The translations under genes were made by a program, and so were the position numbers. A stretch of 64,000 nucleotides of DNA, taken from Flavivirga aquimarina. GTDB lineage: Bacteria > Bacteroidota > Bacteroidia > Flavobacteriales > Flavobacteriaceae. Location of the stretch: NCBI RefSeq assembly GCF_030540835.1, contig NZ_JAUOEK010000184.1, positions 124,001-188,000 of the forward strand, given 5' to 3'. Position 1 is the stretch's first letter. Every line of letters starts with the position of its first letter. Of the stretch, positions 15,591-25,300 are shown piece by piece. The notes beneath the pieces are model-generated. The model had not been told where the DNA came from, did no database searches, and worked only from the letters and a program-made list of their open reading frames with translations.

Positions 15591-17135
15591 ATGGATAAAG
15601 AATTGATTATTCGATCTAGTTCCGAGAATGTTGATTTTGCCTTATTAAAAGATGGAAAACTTATTGAATTACAGAAAGATGAAGACAGTAATGACTTTTC
15701 TGTTGGTGATGTGTTTATAGCCAAAATAAGAAAAGCCGTTCCGGGTCTAAATGCTGCATTTGTTAATGTAGGTTACGAAAAAGATGCATTTTTGCATTAT
15801 CACGATTTAGGACCAAAATTGCCCTCGCTTTTAAAATTCACAAAACGTGTAAGCACAGGTAAACTAAAAGATTTTTATTTAAAAGATTTCCCATTTGAAA
15901 AAGATATTGAGAAAGACGGCAAAATTGTCGACGCCTTAAAATCTAATCAATCGCTATTAGTACAAATAGTTAAAGAACCAATATCTACAAAAGGTCCAAG
16001 AATAAGCTCCGAGCTTTCTATTGCCGGTAGATATATTGTTTTAGTTCCTTTTTCAAGTCGTATTTCTATTTCTCAAAAAATAGAAGACAAAGAAGAAAAG
16101 GATCGATTAAAACGATTAGTTAAGAGTATTACTCCACTAGGTTTTGGTATTATTGTACGTACCGTAGCACAAGGCAAAAAAGTAGCTGAACTAGATAAAG
16201 ATTTACAAAATTTGCTTAGTCGTTGGACGGCAATGTGTAAAAAGCTACATAAAGCACATCATCCAAGTAAAGTATTAGGAGAAATGAATAAATCCTCGTC
16301 AATTTTACGAGATATATTTAATGACACTTTTACGAGTATTCATGTTGATGATGAAGAGCTTTATTATCAAATTAAAGATTATGTGCAAGAAATTGCACCA
16401 AAAAAAGAATCAATAGTTAAATTGTATCAGTCTAAAGTTCCAATTTTCGAAAAATTTGGAATCGAAAGACAAATAAAAACTTCCTTTGGCAAAACCGTTT
16501 CTATGGCAAAAGGTGCTTATTTGGTAATTGAACATACCGAAGCATTGCATGTTATAGATGTAAACAGTGGTAACAGATCTAACAAAGCCAATAACCAAGA
16601 GGATACAGCTTTAGAAGTTAATTTAATAGCTGCTACAGAAATGGCTCGTCAATTACGTTTACGTGATATGGGTGGCATTATCGTAGTAGATTTTATTGAC
16701 ATGACTAATGTTGAAAACAGGCAAAAGCTATTTAATCACCTTCGAGACGAAATGAAGGACGATAGAGCTAAACATAAGATATTGCCTCCTAGTAAATTTG
16801 GATTGATACAAATAACAAGACAACGTGTTCGCCCAGAAATGAACATTAAAACCCGTGAGGAAAACCCTAACGGCGTAAATGGTTCTGAGGTTGAAGCACC
16901 AATAGGTTTGGTGCAAAAAATCACACACGATCTTGAAAGACTATACAAAAAAGACTATACAAAGTTGACTTTAAACACACATCCTTTTATAGCAGCCTTT
17001 TTAACAAAAGGTTTTCCATCTGTACGTTCAAAATGGTTTTTTGAACACAAAAAATGGGTCAAAGTTTTACCAAGAGATGCTTACACATATCTAGAATATC
17101 ATTTTTTTGATAAAAATGGTAATCAAATTAAATAA
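15591..17135 (+). CDS. rng: Ribonuclease G (Rne/Rng family)
   Basis: A 514-residue endoribonuclease that cleaves single-stranded RNA, matures rRNA 5' ends and degrades mRNA. Seen: MDKELIIRSSSENVDFALL, an S1-type RNA-binding region at about 35-120 (VGDVFIAKIRKAVPGLNAAFVNVGY), and the catalytic DNase-I-like half with VIDVNSGN (about 320) and GGIIVVDFIDM (about 367), which hold the Mg2+-binding aspartates. It lacks the long C-terminal scaffold of RNase E, so RNase G is the better name. It is the last gene of the mutY-HU-rng block and ends at a hairpin terminator. Confidence 0.94.
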   Translation: MDKELIIRSSSENVDFALLKDGKLIELQKDEDSNDFSVGDVFIAKIRKAVPGLNAAFVNVGYEKDAFLHYHDLGPKLPSLLKFTKRVSTGKLKDFYLKDFPFEKDIEKDGKIVDALKSNQSLLVQIVKEPISTKGPRISSELSIAGRYIVLVPFSSRISISQKIEDKEEKDRLKRLVKSITPLGFGIIVRTVAQGKKVAELDKDLQNLLSRWTAMCKKLHKAHHPSKVLGEMNKSSSILRDIFNDTFTSIHVDDEELYYQIKDYVQEIAPKKESIVKLYQSKVPIFEKFGIERQIKTSFGKTVSMAKGAYLVIEHTEALHVIDVNSGNRSNKANNQEDTALEVNLIAATEMARQLRLRDMGGIIVVDFIDMTNVENRQKLFNHLRDEMKDDRAKHKILPPSKFGLIQITRQRVRPEMNIKTREENPNGVNGSEVEAPIGLVQKITHDLERLYKKDYTKLTLNTHPFIAAFLTKGFPSVRSKWFFEHKKWVKVLPRDAYTYLEYHFFDKNGNQIK

Positions 17136-17140
17136 TTAAA

Positions 17141-17176
17141 AAACCCCTTGCTATTTTTAGTAAGGGGTTTTTGTTT
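17141..17176 (+). terminator. Intrinsic terminator of rng
   Basis: A 12-bp stem with one G-U pair (AAACCCCTTGCT at 17141-17152 and AGTAAGGGGTTT at 17159-17170) followed by a T-rich stretch, 5 bp after the rng stop. Confidence 0.9.
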
Positions 17177-17199
17177 TCATGTATTTGTACGTTTGTTGA

Positions 17200-18666
17200 T
17201 TACGGAAGTACACAACCTACTCCTATTCCACATTCACAATCTGTTGGTCTGTATAATGTTATTACAGGTACTCGACCTTGAGAACCACAACTATTTACAG
17301 GTCTTACGGTAACAGATAACGTTTGCCCTTCAAGTATACCTAACTCTTGTGCAGTTAGTTTTGCTGAACCGTTAATAGCTGTTTTTATTATAGGAGTACC
17401 CCCAGAAACACTAAACTGAAACTCTGATACTTGATCTAATGCATTACTAGTATTAAACTCCCAATATGTATTACCATCTTCGCAACCAGCAGGTAAACTA
17501 AATACATCATACGGTACTCCAGAATTTGTCATTAATTGAGGAAAAGAAGGTTTTCCTATATAAAAATCCTTTTGTATTGTTGTAGTAGTAGTTGTAGCTT
17601 TTACATAAGCAGAACCACTAACAAGACTATTTATAGGGCTCACGGTTATACTTGTTCCTGTTAATGAAATAGTTTGTAGATTAGAAGATATTTGCCATGT
17701 AGCTGAGCTATCCCCATTTATTAAAGTATATGTTTGTGAAGTAGTACCACAAGTTAAAGATGCGCCTGATATTTTAGGTAGGGGTAAAGGGTATAAAAAC
17801 TCCAATGCTATAATATCATTATTATTAAATTCCCCCAGTACTAAATTATCGAAACAACTTATCATAACAGAAGTTGGGTCGAAACCAGTTGGAGTTCCAG
17901 GTATGTGGTTAGCTCCATTAGCATTAGGAATACCGACTGGATTTATGTCCTCAGGATCGATAGTACCACAACTTTCTCTACTAAACCAATCTGTATGTCT
18001 TAACCCTAAAGTATGCCCTATTTCATGAGTCCAAATATGTCTTAAAAGATTAGCATTTAAACCGTTTGTTCCAGTAAATATTCTTGCGATTTGCCCAGGA
18101 TTACCATTAAACGGAAAATCGCCTCTTCCTCCTGCTCCCCCAGTAATTTGGATTGCATTTATATCTAAAGAATTATCTTCTGCTCCAAAAGTCAGCACAA
18201 AGTCTAACCCAATATTTAAGTCATTATAATTCTGTATGGCTTCACTAAGAGCTGTTTGTTGTTCGTTAGTAAGAGCTTCACCTCCTTGATTAACACCTCT
18301 AACTGTTATGGTTTGATTATTGTCAACAGTATTGTTTGAATGGTATTGTTTTGATTTAGAACTCTCCTGGTTGCTAGTTTTCTTTGAAGATATCATTTTA
18401 TCAACTTGATCAGAACTAATCATTATATCTTCTTCAATTATGTAATACTTTTCGTTTGTGCCATCGCTATTTTTTTGACTAATTAACCTAAGTTCAAAAG
18501 GGTTAAAATTGAGTTCTCTGATTTTAAGAATATCCTCTTCAGTAATCTCGTATTCTACAAAATCGTTAGTCAATTCCTCATTAGCAAACGGAGTGTCTTT
18601 CTCACAATTAGTGAGAATTAATGAAATTCCAAAAAGTAGAATTGCAAGTTTTAAATAATTTTTCAT
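17200..18666 (-). CDS. Secreted M57-type (dual-action HEIGH) metalloprotease, lipoprotein
   Basis: A 488-residue lipoprotein (LILTNC, Cys21). Residues about 115-300 form a zincin domain with HEIGHTLGLRH at 214-224, whose three histidines bind zinc and whose Glu215 is catalytic, preceded by ITGGAGGRGDFPFNG as in Peptidase M57. About 305-390 form an Ig-like beta-sandwich rich in Thr/Ser, and the end is Cys-rich (TDCECGIGVGCVLP). It should act outside the cell or on the surface. No T9SS tail is visible, so export is by the lipoprotein route. It is a single-gene unit. Confidence 0.88.
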   Translation of the reverse strand: MKNYLKLAILLFGISLILTNCEKDTPFANEELTNDFVEYEITEEDILKIRELNFNPFELRLISQKNSDGTNEKYYIIEEDIMISSDQVDKMISSKKTSNQESSKSKQYHSNNTVDNNQTITVRGVNQGGEALTNEQQTALSEAIQNYNDLNIGLDFVLTFGAEDNSLDINAIQITGGAGGRGDFPFNGNPGQIARIFTGTNGLNANLLRHIWTHEIGHTLGLRHTDWFSRESCGTIDPEDINPVGIPNANGANHIPGTPTGFDPTSVMISCFDNLVLGEFNNNDIIALEFLYPLPLPKISGASLTCGTTSQTYTLINGDSSATWQISSNLQTISLTGTSITVSPINSLVSGSAYVKATTTTTTIQKDFYIGKPSFPQLMTNSGVPYDVFSLPAGCEDGNTYWEFNTSNALDQVSEFQFSVSGGTPIIKTAINGSAKLTAQELGILEGQTLSVTVRPVNSCGSQGRVPVITLYRPTDCECGIGVGCVLP

Positions 18667-18844
18667 TTTTTTAATAATTTAAAGATTAATAAAATTTCAT
18701 TTATTATAAAAAATGAGAGAAAGCTTCTTATTCACTAAATTTAGTTTTTATGTTTTAGTTTCTTACTTAATAATTATTAAAAATCTTCCGTTTTATCGAA
18801 AAACTAAAATTGTTGTTATGGAAAAACCGTAATGCGTAATTATA

Positions 18845-18884
18845 AAAACAAAACCCGAAGTATCTACTTCGGGTTTTGTTTTTA
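18845..18884 (-). terminator. Intrinsic terminator downstream of tas
   Basis: A long hairpin (AAAACAAAACCCGAAGTA paired with its complement, centre about 18863) with T-rich ends on both strands. It lies about 40 bp past the stop of the minus-strand aldo/keto reductase gene. Confidence 0.85.
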
Positions 18885-18921
18885 TATAAGGCACTTAAAT
18901 AAACTCTTCAGCAAGACAAAA

Positions 18922-19953
18922 CTAAGGAGCAGGATTAGGAATGGTATTATGCACCTCATTAATTTGCTCTAAAACAGCATCACTAAGAGTTACATGAATG
19001 CTTTCTATATTTTCTTTAAGTTGTTCTAGATTAGTAGCACCAATAATAGTACTTGTAATAAAGGGTTGTTGTGTTACGAATGCTAAAGACATTTGTGCTA
19101 AACTTAAACCATTGTCTTCAGCTATTTTTAAATACTGTTTTGCTGCTTCATTAGCTTGTTCTCCACTATATCTTGCAAATCTTGGAAATAATTTAAGTCG
19201 CGCATTTTCAGATGCTTTACCCTTTATATATTTACCAGAAAGTACTCCAAAAGCCATTGGCGAATAGGCTAATAAACCAACATTTTCTCTTAGTGATACT
19301 TCTGCCATGTCTGTTTCAAAAGTTCTAGTAAGTAAAGAATAGGCATTTTGAATGGTTGATATTCTAGGTAAATTATGATTTTTAGACTCTTCTAAATAGC
19401 GCATAGTTCCCCAAGAGTTTTCATTGGAAATTCCTATATCTCTAATTTTCCCTGCTTTAATTTGAGTATCCAGACTGTGCAATATTTCATTAAAATTATC
19501 TTCCCAATTAGAATCATACTTATAATTTCTAACACCAAATCTATTGGTATCACGCTCTGGCCAATGTAATTGATATAAGTCTATATAATCGGTTTGCAAT
19601 CTTTTTAGCTCTAAATCTATGGCTTCTTTTATCGCATCTGGGCTAAACCCTGTGGTTCTTATATGCGCTGTATAATCTCCTCCGCCAGCAATTTTAGAAG
19701 CGATAACTACTTTATCTCTATTTCCCGTTTTTTGCAACCAAGTACCAATTATTTTACTAGTACGTCCACTCATTTCTGCTGTAGCTGGTACCGGGTACAA
19801 CTCTGCAGTATCTATAAAATTAATGCCCTGATCTAAAGCATAATCTAGTTGTTCGTGTCCTTCAGCTTCTGTATTCTGGTTACCCCAAGTCATAGAACCT
19901 AAACAGAGTTTACTAACTTTTGTAGTGGTATTTGGTAGTGTTGTGTATTTCAT
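18922..19953 (-). CDS. tas: Aldo/keto reductase, Tas-like
   Basis: A 343-residue NADPH-dependent oxidoreductase with a TIM barrel. The catalytic tetrad is visible: Asp48 and Tyr53 region (GINFIDTAELYPVPATAE), the Lys in VVIASKIAGG and the His in DLYQLHWPERDTN; AYSPMAFGVLSGKY and SGEQANEAAKQYLKIA complete the fold. The sequence follows E. coli Tas almost block by block, including SWGTMRYL and the end HNTIPNPAP. The physiological substrate is not known. It is a single gene with its own terminator. Confidence 0.9.
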   Translation of the reverse strand: MKYTTLPNTTTKVSKLCLGSMTWGNQNTEAEGHEQLDYALDQGINFIDTAELYPVPATAEMSGRTSKIIGTWLQKTGNRDKVVIASKIAGGGDYTAHIRTTGFSPDAIKEAIDLELKRLQTDYIDLYQLHWPERDTNRFGVRNYKYDSNWEDNFNEILHSLDTQIKAGKIRDIGISNENSWGTMRYLEESKNHNLPRISTIQNAYSLLTRTFETDMAEVSLRENVGLLAYSPMAFGVLSGKYIKGKASENARLKLFPRFARYSGEQANEAAKQYLKIAEDNGLSLAQMSLAFVTQQPFITSTIIGATNLEQLKENIESIHVTLSDAVLEQINEVHNTIPNPAP

Positions 19954-19964
19954 AAATATTCTTA

Positions 19965-20010
19965 GTCATTCCCGCGTGGTCACTTTAGTCGAAGTAAAGG
20001 CAGGAATCTC
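19965..20010. repeat. Dispersed repeat, GTCATTCCCG...CAGGAATCT class
   Basis: Starts GTCATTCCCG and ends CAGGAATCTC, with an inner ACTTTAGTCGAAGT segment. The same ends and inner block recur at 63845-63906. It lies just upstream of the tas start. Confidence 0.75.
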
Positions 20011-20071
20011 TTTAATTTAAACTTCTGATTTTGCAACAGGCTTATCCCTTCTCAATAATAGCACAAAGATA

Positions 20072-20109
20072 AAAAACCTTTCAAGCTTAATAAAACTTGA
20101 AAGGTTTTT
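20072..20109 (-). terminator. Intrinsic terminator of the OmpA-family lipoprotein gene
   Basis: A 14-bp stem (AAAAACCTTTCAAG at 20072-20085 and CTTGAAAGGTTTTT at 20096-20109) with a 10-nt loop and U-rich flank on the minus strand. Confidence 0.85.
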
Positions 20110-20135
20110 AAAATTATAACCTCATTAAGTTGTCA

Positions 20136-20155
20136 ATTCCTGCTTTCACAGGAAT
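20136..20155. repeat. Short hairpin ATTCCTG...CAGGAAT
   Basis: A 7-bp stem with a 6-nt loop, a minimal member of the ATTCCTG/CAGGAAT family also seen at 19965, 21628 and 63845. It lies between the terminator and the stop of the OmpA-family gene. Confidence 0.7.
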
Positions 20156-20165
20156 AACAGAGAAA

Positions 20166-21125
20166 TTAATTATCGTTTAGCAATTTAGAAAGCTCATCTA
20201 ATTTTGGTGTTAAAATCACCTCAATACGTCTATTTTTTGCTTTCCCTTCTGTAGTAGAATTGGTAGCAATAGGTGCAAATTCACCACGACCGGCTGCCGT
20301 TAAATTTTCAGGGTTAATATTTGCATTTTCTCTTAAAATATTTACAATAGCGGTGGCACGTTTGGTCGATAAATCCCAGTTACCACTTAATTGAGAGTTT
20401 CCTTTATAAGGCACATTATCTGTATGTCCTTCTATTAAAACTGCAATATCTGGATTATCACCAAGTACATTTCCTAATTGCTGTACTGCTCTTCGTCCTT
20501 CTGTACCAACAGACCAACTACCAGAACTAAATAATAGTTTATTCTCCATCGATACGTAAACCTTACCATCACGCTGTTCTACTGTTAATCCTTTACCTTC
20601 AAAATCTGTTAAAGCTTTTGAAATGGCATTTTTTAATTGTGTCATTGCAGCATCCTTTGAAGCAATAACATTCTCCAATTCTGCAACTCTGTTAGACCTG
20701 TCTTCCAATTCTTTTTTAAGCTTGGCTAAACGTGCGCTTTCTGCTGCTAATGCCTGTTCTTTTGCTTCTAATTGTGCCAATAATTCTCTATTCTTTTTAG
20801 AGTTTCTTGCTATCGCTGAAGAGCTGTTTTTTTCTAATGCATCATAAGAATTTTTTAAATTATCGTAATTAGATTTTGCTGCATTAAAATCTGCCTGTAA
20901 TCTATCTCGTTGCTGAATAGCTTCTTCATATGCTTTCTGAATTTGTTTCAATTCATTTTCTGCGGCATTTTTAGCACTTGAAAGTGTATCGTTCTCACTA
21001 GAAAGTTTTCTATTTTCTTCCTTTAAATCAGCATATTTATCTTCTAATTCTTTATAGATCTTTGGAGACACACAAGACACTAAAAATGTTAATGTTAATA
21101 TGGCTAATAAAGTTTTCTTAATCAT
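20166..21125 (-). CDS. OmpA-family lipoprotein with long coiled coil
   Basis: A 319-residue lipoprotein (LTFLVSC, Cys18). Residues about 25-180 are a continuous coiled coil (repeated ELEDKYADLKEENRKL-type heptads). Residues about 195-319 are an OmpA/MotB domain with VLIEGHTDNVPYKGNSQLS near 231-250, STKRATAIVNILR and GRGEFAPIATN, which grips peptidoglycan through the diaminopimelate-binding Asp and Arg. It probably tethers the outer membrane to the wall across the periplasm. It lies 43 bp downstream of xth in the same direction. Confidence 0.92.
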   Translation of the reverse strand: MIKKTLLAILTLTFLVSCVSPKIYKELEDKYADLKEENRKLSSENDTLSSAKNAAENELKQIQKAYEEAIQQRDRLQADFNAAKSNYDNLKNSYDALEKNSSSAIARNSKKNRELLAQLEAKEQALAAESARLAKLKKELEDRSNRVAELENVIASKDAAMTQLKNAISKALTDFEGKGLTVEQRDGKVYVSMENKLLFSSGSWSVGTEGRRAVQQLGNVLGDNPDIAVLIEGHTDNVPYKGNSQLSGNWDLSTKRATAIVNILRENANINPENLTAAGRGEFAPIATNSTTEGKAKNRRIEVILTPKLDELSKLLNDN

Positions 21126-21168
21126 TTTGTTCGGGTTTATCTGTTATTACTTATTTATAAAATGTCTT

Positions 21169-21951
21169 TTAATTATCTATTTCTACTAAAATTGGGCAGT
21201 GATCACTATGTACTGCCTCCGACAATATAACGGCTCTTTTTATTTTTTCTTGTAGTGGTTTTGCTACCATTGCGTAATCTAATCGCCAACCTTTGTTATT
21301 GGCACGTGCATTAGCACGATAACTCCACCAACTAAATTGTTGATTTTCTGTATTTAAATACCTAAACGAATCTATAAAGCCACTATCTATAAAACTTCCA
21401 ATCCATTCACGCTCTACGGGTAAAAATCCAGAAACACCTTTCATTTTAGGATTATGAATGTCTATCTCTTCATGACAAATATTATAATCGCCACAAATAA
21501 CTAAATTTGGTATATCTTTTTTAAGAGTATTTATATAATCCTGGAACATATCCATATACTCTAATTTATGGTTTAAACGAGCATCGTTTGTTCCAGATGG
21601 TAAATACAAACTCATAACGGATACGCCATTCCCGCCTGCGGAACGGGCAGGAAAATCGGCTCGCAGGTTTCTCCCTTCAAAATCCATCGACTCAATACCT
21701 GTGCCATATTCTATATGGTTGGGTTCTGTTTTACTTAAAATAGCAACACCACTGTATCCTTTCTTTTGAGCACTAAACCAATAATTGTACTTATAGCCTG
21801 CTTCAGCAAAAACATTTAAATCCAACTGTTCTTTTTGTGCCTTTATTTCTTGTAAACAAACCACATCTGGATTGGCACTTTTTAACCAATCGATAAAACC
21901 TTTATTTATCGCTGCTCGAATGCCGTTTACGTTATATGATATAATTTTCAT
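21169..21951 (-). CDS. xth: Exodeoxyribonuclease III (AP endonuclease)
   Basis: A 260-residue Mg2+-dependent repair enzyme that cuts at abasic sites and removes 3' blocks. Seen: MKIISYNVNGIRAA, catalytic Glu35 in VCLQEIKAQ, GDYNICHEEIDIHNP, WWSYRANARANNKGWRLDY and the terminal SDHCPILVE (D250, H251). All catalytic residues are present. Oddity: residues about 101-108 (PARSAGGN) lie in a loop that is short in homologues (ADF directly followed by a GxVSVMSLYLPSG-type strand), and the DNA here (21628-21656) is a palindromic dispersed repeat inserted in frame. Confidence 0.95.
   Translation of the reverse strand: MKIISYNVNGIRAAINKGFIDWLKSANPDVVCLQEIKAQKEQLDLNVFAEAGYKYNYWFSAQKKGYSGVAILSKTEPNHIEYGTGIESMDFEGRNLRADFPARSAGGNGVSVMSLYLPSGTNDARLNHKLEYMDMFQDYINTLKKDIPNLVICGDYNICHEEIDIHNPKMKGVSGFLPVEREWIGSFIDSGFIDSFRYLNTENQQFSWWSYRANARANNKGWRLDYAMVAKPLQEKIKRAVILSEAVHSDHCPILVEIDN
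21628..21656. repeat. Palindromic repeat inside the xth coding region
   Basis: Contains CCCGCCTGCGGAACGGGCAG with nested inverted pairs CCCG/CGGG and CCTGC/GCAGG. It is G+C-rich against an A/T-rich gene and belongs to the ATTCC...GGCAGGAA family found between genes elsewhere in this window. Confidence 0.75.
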
Positions 21952-22302
21952 CTGTGTGTATATACGTTATTGTTTTAACTATTGGATCTGTCTGTAAGTA
22001 GACAGATATATAATCCGCATATTTAAAAACCCCAAAGTCTTTAATTATGTTCATTACATCTAGCTAAAATAAATAATACGTTACTTTTACACTATCAAAT
22101 AAAAATAAATTTTATTTAGATTTCCTATTTCACTTTCATACTTTGACTATTTTCAGGACAAGTATGCTTGGCATAAAATTCAGGAAAGACAAATATATAA
22201 GGGTATTTTAAGTATAGTTGAAGAAATTATATTCGTTTTCTCGACAGGTTTAACAAACTCTATTAACAAAATATTTTAAACTATTTGTAGTTTAAGTATC
22301 TA
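21952..22302. other. Intergenic region, 351 bp, divergent promoters expected
   Basis: This gap separates the divergent xth and 1140-residue protein genes. It holds an 8-bp-stem hairpin (ATCTGTCT at 21986-21993 with AGACAGAT at 22000-22007). No clear TTTG/TAnnTTTG pair, RNA gene or riboswitch was found in it. Confidence 0.5.
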
Positions 22303-25300
22303 ATGAAGTGTATTGCATCAATTCTTATATTTCTAATTGGTTTTTGTGGATTTACTCAAGAACCAACTTCTAACTATAAAACTATAAAAGTTGCTGTAAA
22401 AAACACTATCCGTATTGATAGTGTTAGTATAAATCCCAACTCGTTTTCAATTAAACGAAAAGACAATACGGTTATTGATTCTACTTTTTATTCTGTTGAC
22501 TTTTCTAAAGCGATTCTTACTTTTAAAAAACCTGTTGAAACTGATTCAATTATTATTAATTATTTGAGGTTTCCCAATTTCTTAACCAAAACCTATCAGC
22601 AATTAGACGAAACTATTATTGTTGAAAACAATGATAACCTTAACAAGCTATATAAATTATCGCAACCAAACGATTCCAAAAATTTTATTCCGTTTGATGG
22701 TTTAACAACTTCGGGGAGCATCTCAAGAGGTGTTACTATTGGGAATAATCAAAATTCGGTTTTAAATAGTGAATTAGACCTTCAAATAACGGGAAAGCTT
22801 AATGATAAGGTATCACTTAGGGCATCTATACAAGATGCTAATATTCCATTACAGGAAAGTGGTTATTCGCAACGTTTAGATGAATTTGATCAGGTTTTTA
22901 TTGAATTGTTTAGCGACCGTTGGAATATTCGGGCGGGTGATATTGATTTACAAAATACCGATTCTTATTTTGCAAGTTTTTCTAAGCGTGTTCAAGGTTT
23001 ATCTGTTAATGCAACATTAGGAAGTGATACATCTCAAACCAATTTATTTGCTTCGGGTGCTATTGTACGTGGGCAGTTTACAAGAAGTCAGTTTACAGCT
23101 CAAGAAGGCAATCAGGGGCCATATAAATTACAAGGGCAGAATGGCGAATTATTTGTACTTATTGTATCTGGCAGCGAAACAGTTTACGTAAATGGTATTG
23201 CCGTGAAACGAGGCGAGGATCAAGATTATATTATAGATTATAACGCAGGTGAAATTATATTCAATGCGACCTATCCGATAACTTCTGAAATGAGGATTAC
23301 TGTCGATTATCAATTTAGTGAACGTAATTATTCGCGTTTTATAGCTTATGGTGGTGGACGGTATGAAAGCGATAAATTAAAAATTGGTGTTTCGGTATAT
23401 TCTGAAAACGATTCAAAAAATCAACCGCTTCAACAAAACTTATCAGAAGCACAGATTCAAATACTGTCTAACGCCGGCGATGACATTAGTTTAATGGTAG
23501 CGCCATCAGAAATTCAGGAAGCTTTAAATGATAATAGAATTTTATATAGAAAAGAGCTCATTGGCGGTATTGAAGCTTTTGTGTTTTCAAATAATCCAGA
23601 TGACGAGCTATACCGTGTTACCTTTACACAGGTTGGAGCCAATCAAGGCGATTACATTTTAAGCAATACGACAGCTATTAATAATATTTATGAATTTGTA
23701 GGTATTTCTCAAGGCGATTACGCCCCTATAGTTCAATTGGTGTCTCCTACCAAACTTCAGGTTGCTGTTATAAATGGGAATTATAAACCATCAGAGAAAA
23801 CCAACATTACTTTTGAAGCCTCTGGTAGTAAAAATGATTTAAACTTGTTTTCGAATTTAGATGATGATGATAATGATGGTTTTGCAGGAAAGTTAAATAT
23901 TGAACAAAAACTCATCAAACATGATAGCCTTTGGAGTTTAAGTGCTTTTGCTAATACAGATTACATCCAAGAGAATTTTAAAACGATAGAACGCTTATAC
24001 AATGCCGAATTTAATCGTGATTGGAATTTAGAATTACCTTCCGAAAATGAAACCGTAACAAATTTAGGTGATCAAATTTTATTTAACTCAGGTTTTCAAA
24101 TGTCTCATCCAGAAAAAGGCAGCATCAACTATCAATTTGAACACTTAGGCTACTCTAATAGTTTTAATGGCAACAGACATGTTACTAATATAAACTTGCT
24201 ATTTAATAAATTTAAAATAACGTCTTATTCTAGTTTTTTAAATGCTCATTCTAATATTAATACCTCAACTTTTTTAAGGTCTTACAACCGTATTACTTAT
24301 GGTATGCAAAAAAGTTGGGTAGGCGCCAGATTGGCCATTGAAGATAATGAGCAAAAAGATATTCTAACTCAAACATTAACTTCTTTAAGTCAAAAATTTA
24401 AGTCTTACGAAGTTTTTGTTGGTGTTGGAGACAGCACCAAAGTTTTTGCGGAAATAGGTTATAAAAACAGAGTGAACGATAGTATAAGAAATAACGAATT
24501 ACAAAAAGTAAATACGTCTAACACATTCTATTTAGATTCTCGATTGATTCAAAATAAAAATACCAACCTTTCTTTGTATGCTAATTACAGAAATTTAAAA
24601 AATGAAGATAATGATATTGAAGATGAACGTTCTATAAATTCCAGACTGCAGTTTAACCAAAAGCTTTTTAAACAAATTGTGCAATGGAATACTATTTTTG
24701 AAACCAATTCAGGAACCTTACCTCAACAGGATTTTACTTATGTTGAAGTTGAAGCTGGACAGGGCACCTACACCTGGATTGATTATAATGGGAATGGTAT
24801 ACAGGAACTTGAAGAATTTGAAATTGCGCAATTCCAGGATCAAGGAAAATACATAAGAGTACTTTTACCTAATCAGGTTTTTATAAAAACACACCAAAAT
24901 AGGTTAAGCCAAACGCTTACATTTAACCCATCGCAATGGGCAGTAAGTAAACATAAATCGAAAAAATTCTGGTCACATTTTTACAATCAAATCAGTTATT
25001 TAATTGATAGAAAGATAAAACGAGAAGGTAATAGTTTTAATCTCAATCCTTTTAAAAATGATGAAGCCGATCAATTAGGGTTACAATTAAATTTTAGAAA
25101 TGTGTTATTTTTTAACAGGGGTAGGCAACGCTATACAACGTCTTATACTTATCTTGATAATACGACTCGAAGCATTCTATCTATTGGATTTATTGAAAAT
25201 AGTTTAAAAAGTCATCAACTTAATTTTAATCATAAAATTGCTGAAAGCTGGTTAATAAATATGCTTTCGTCTTTTAACAATAACGAAAGTATTAGTCAAA

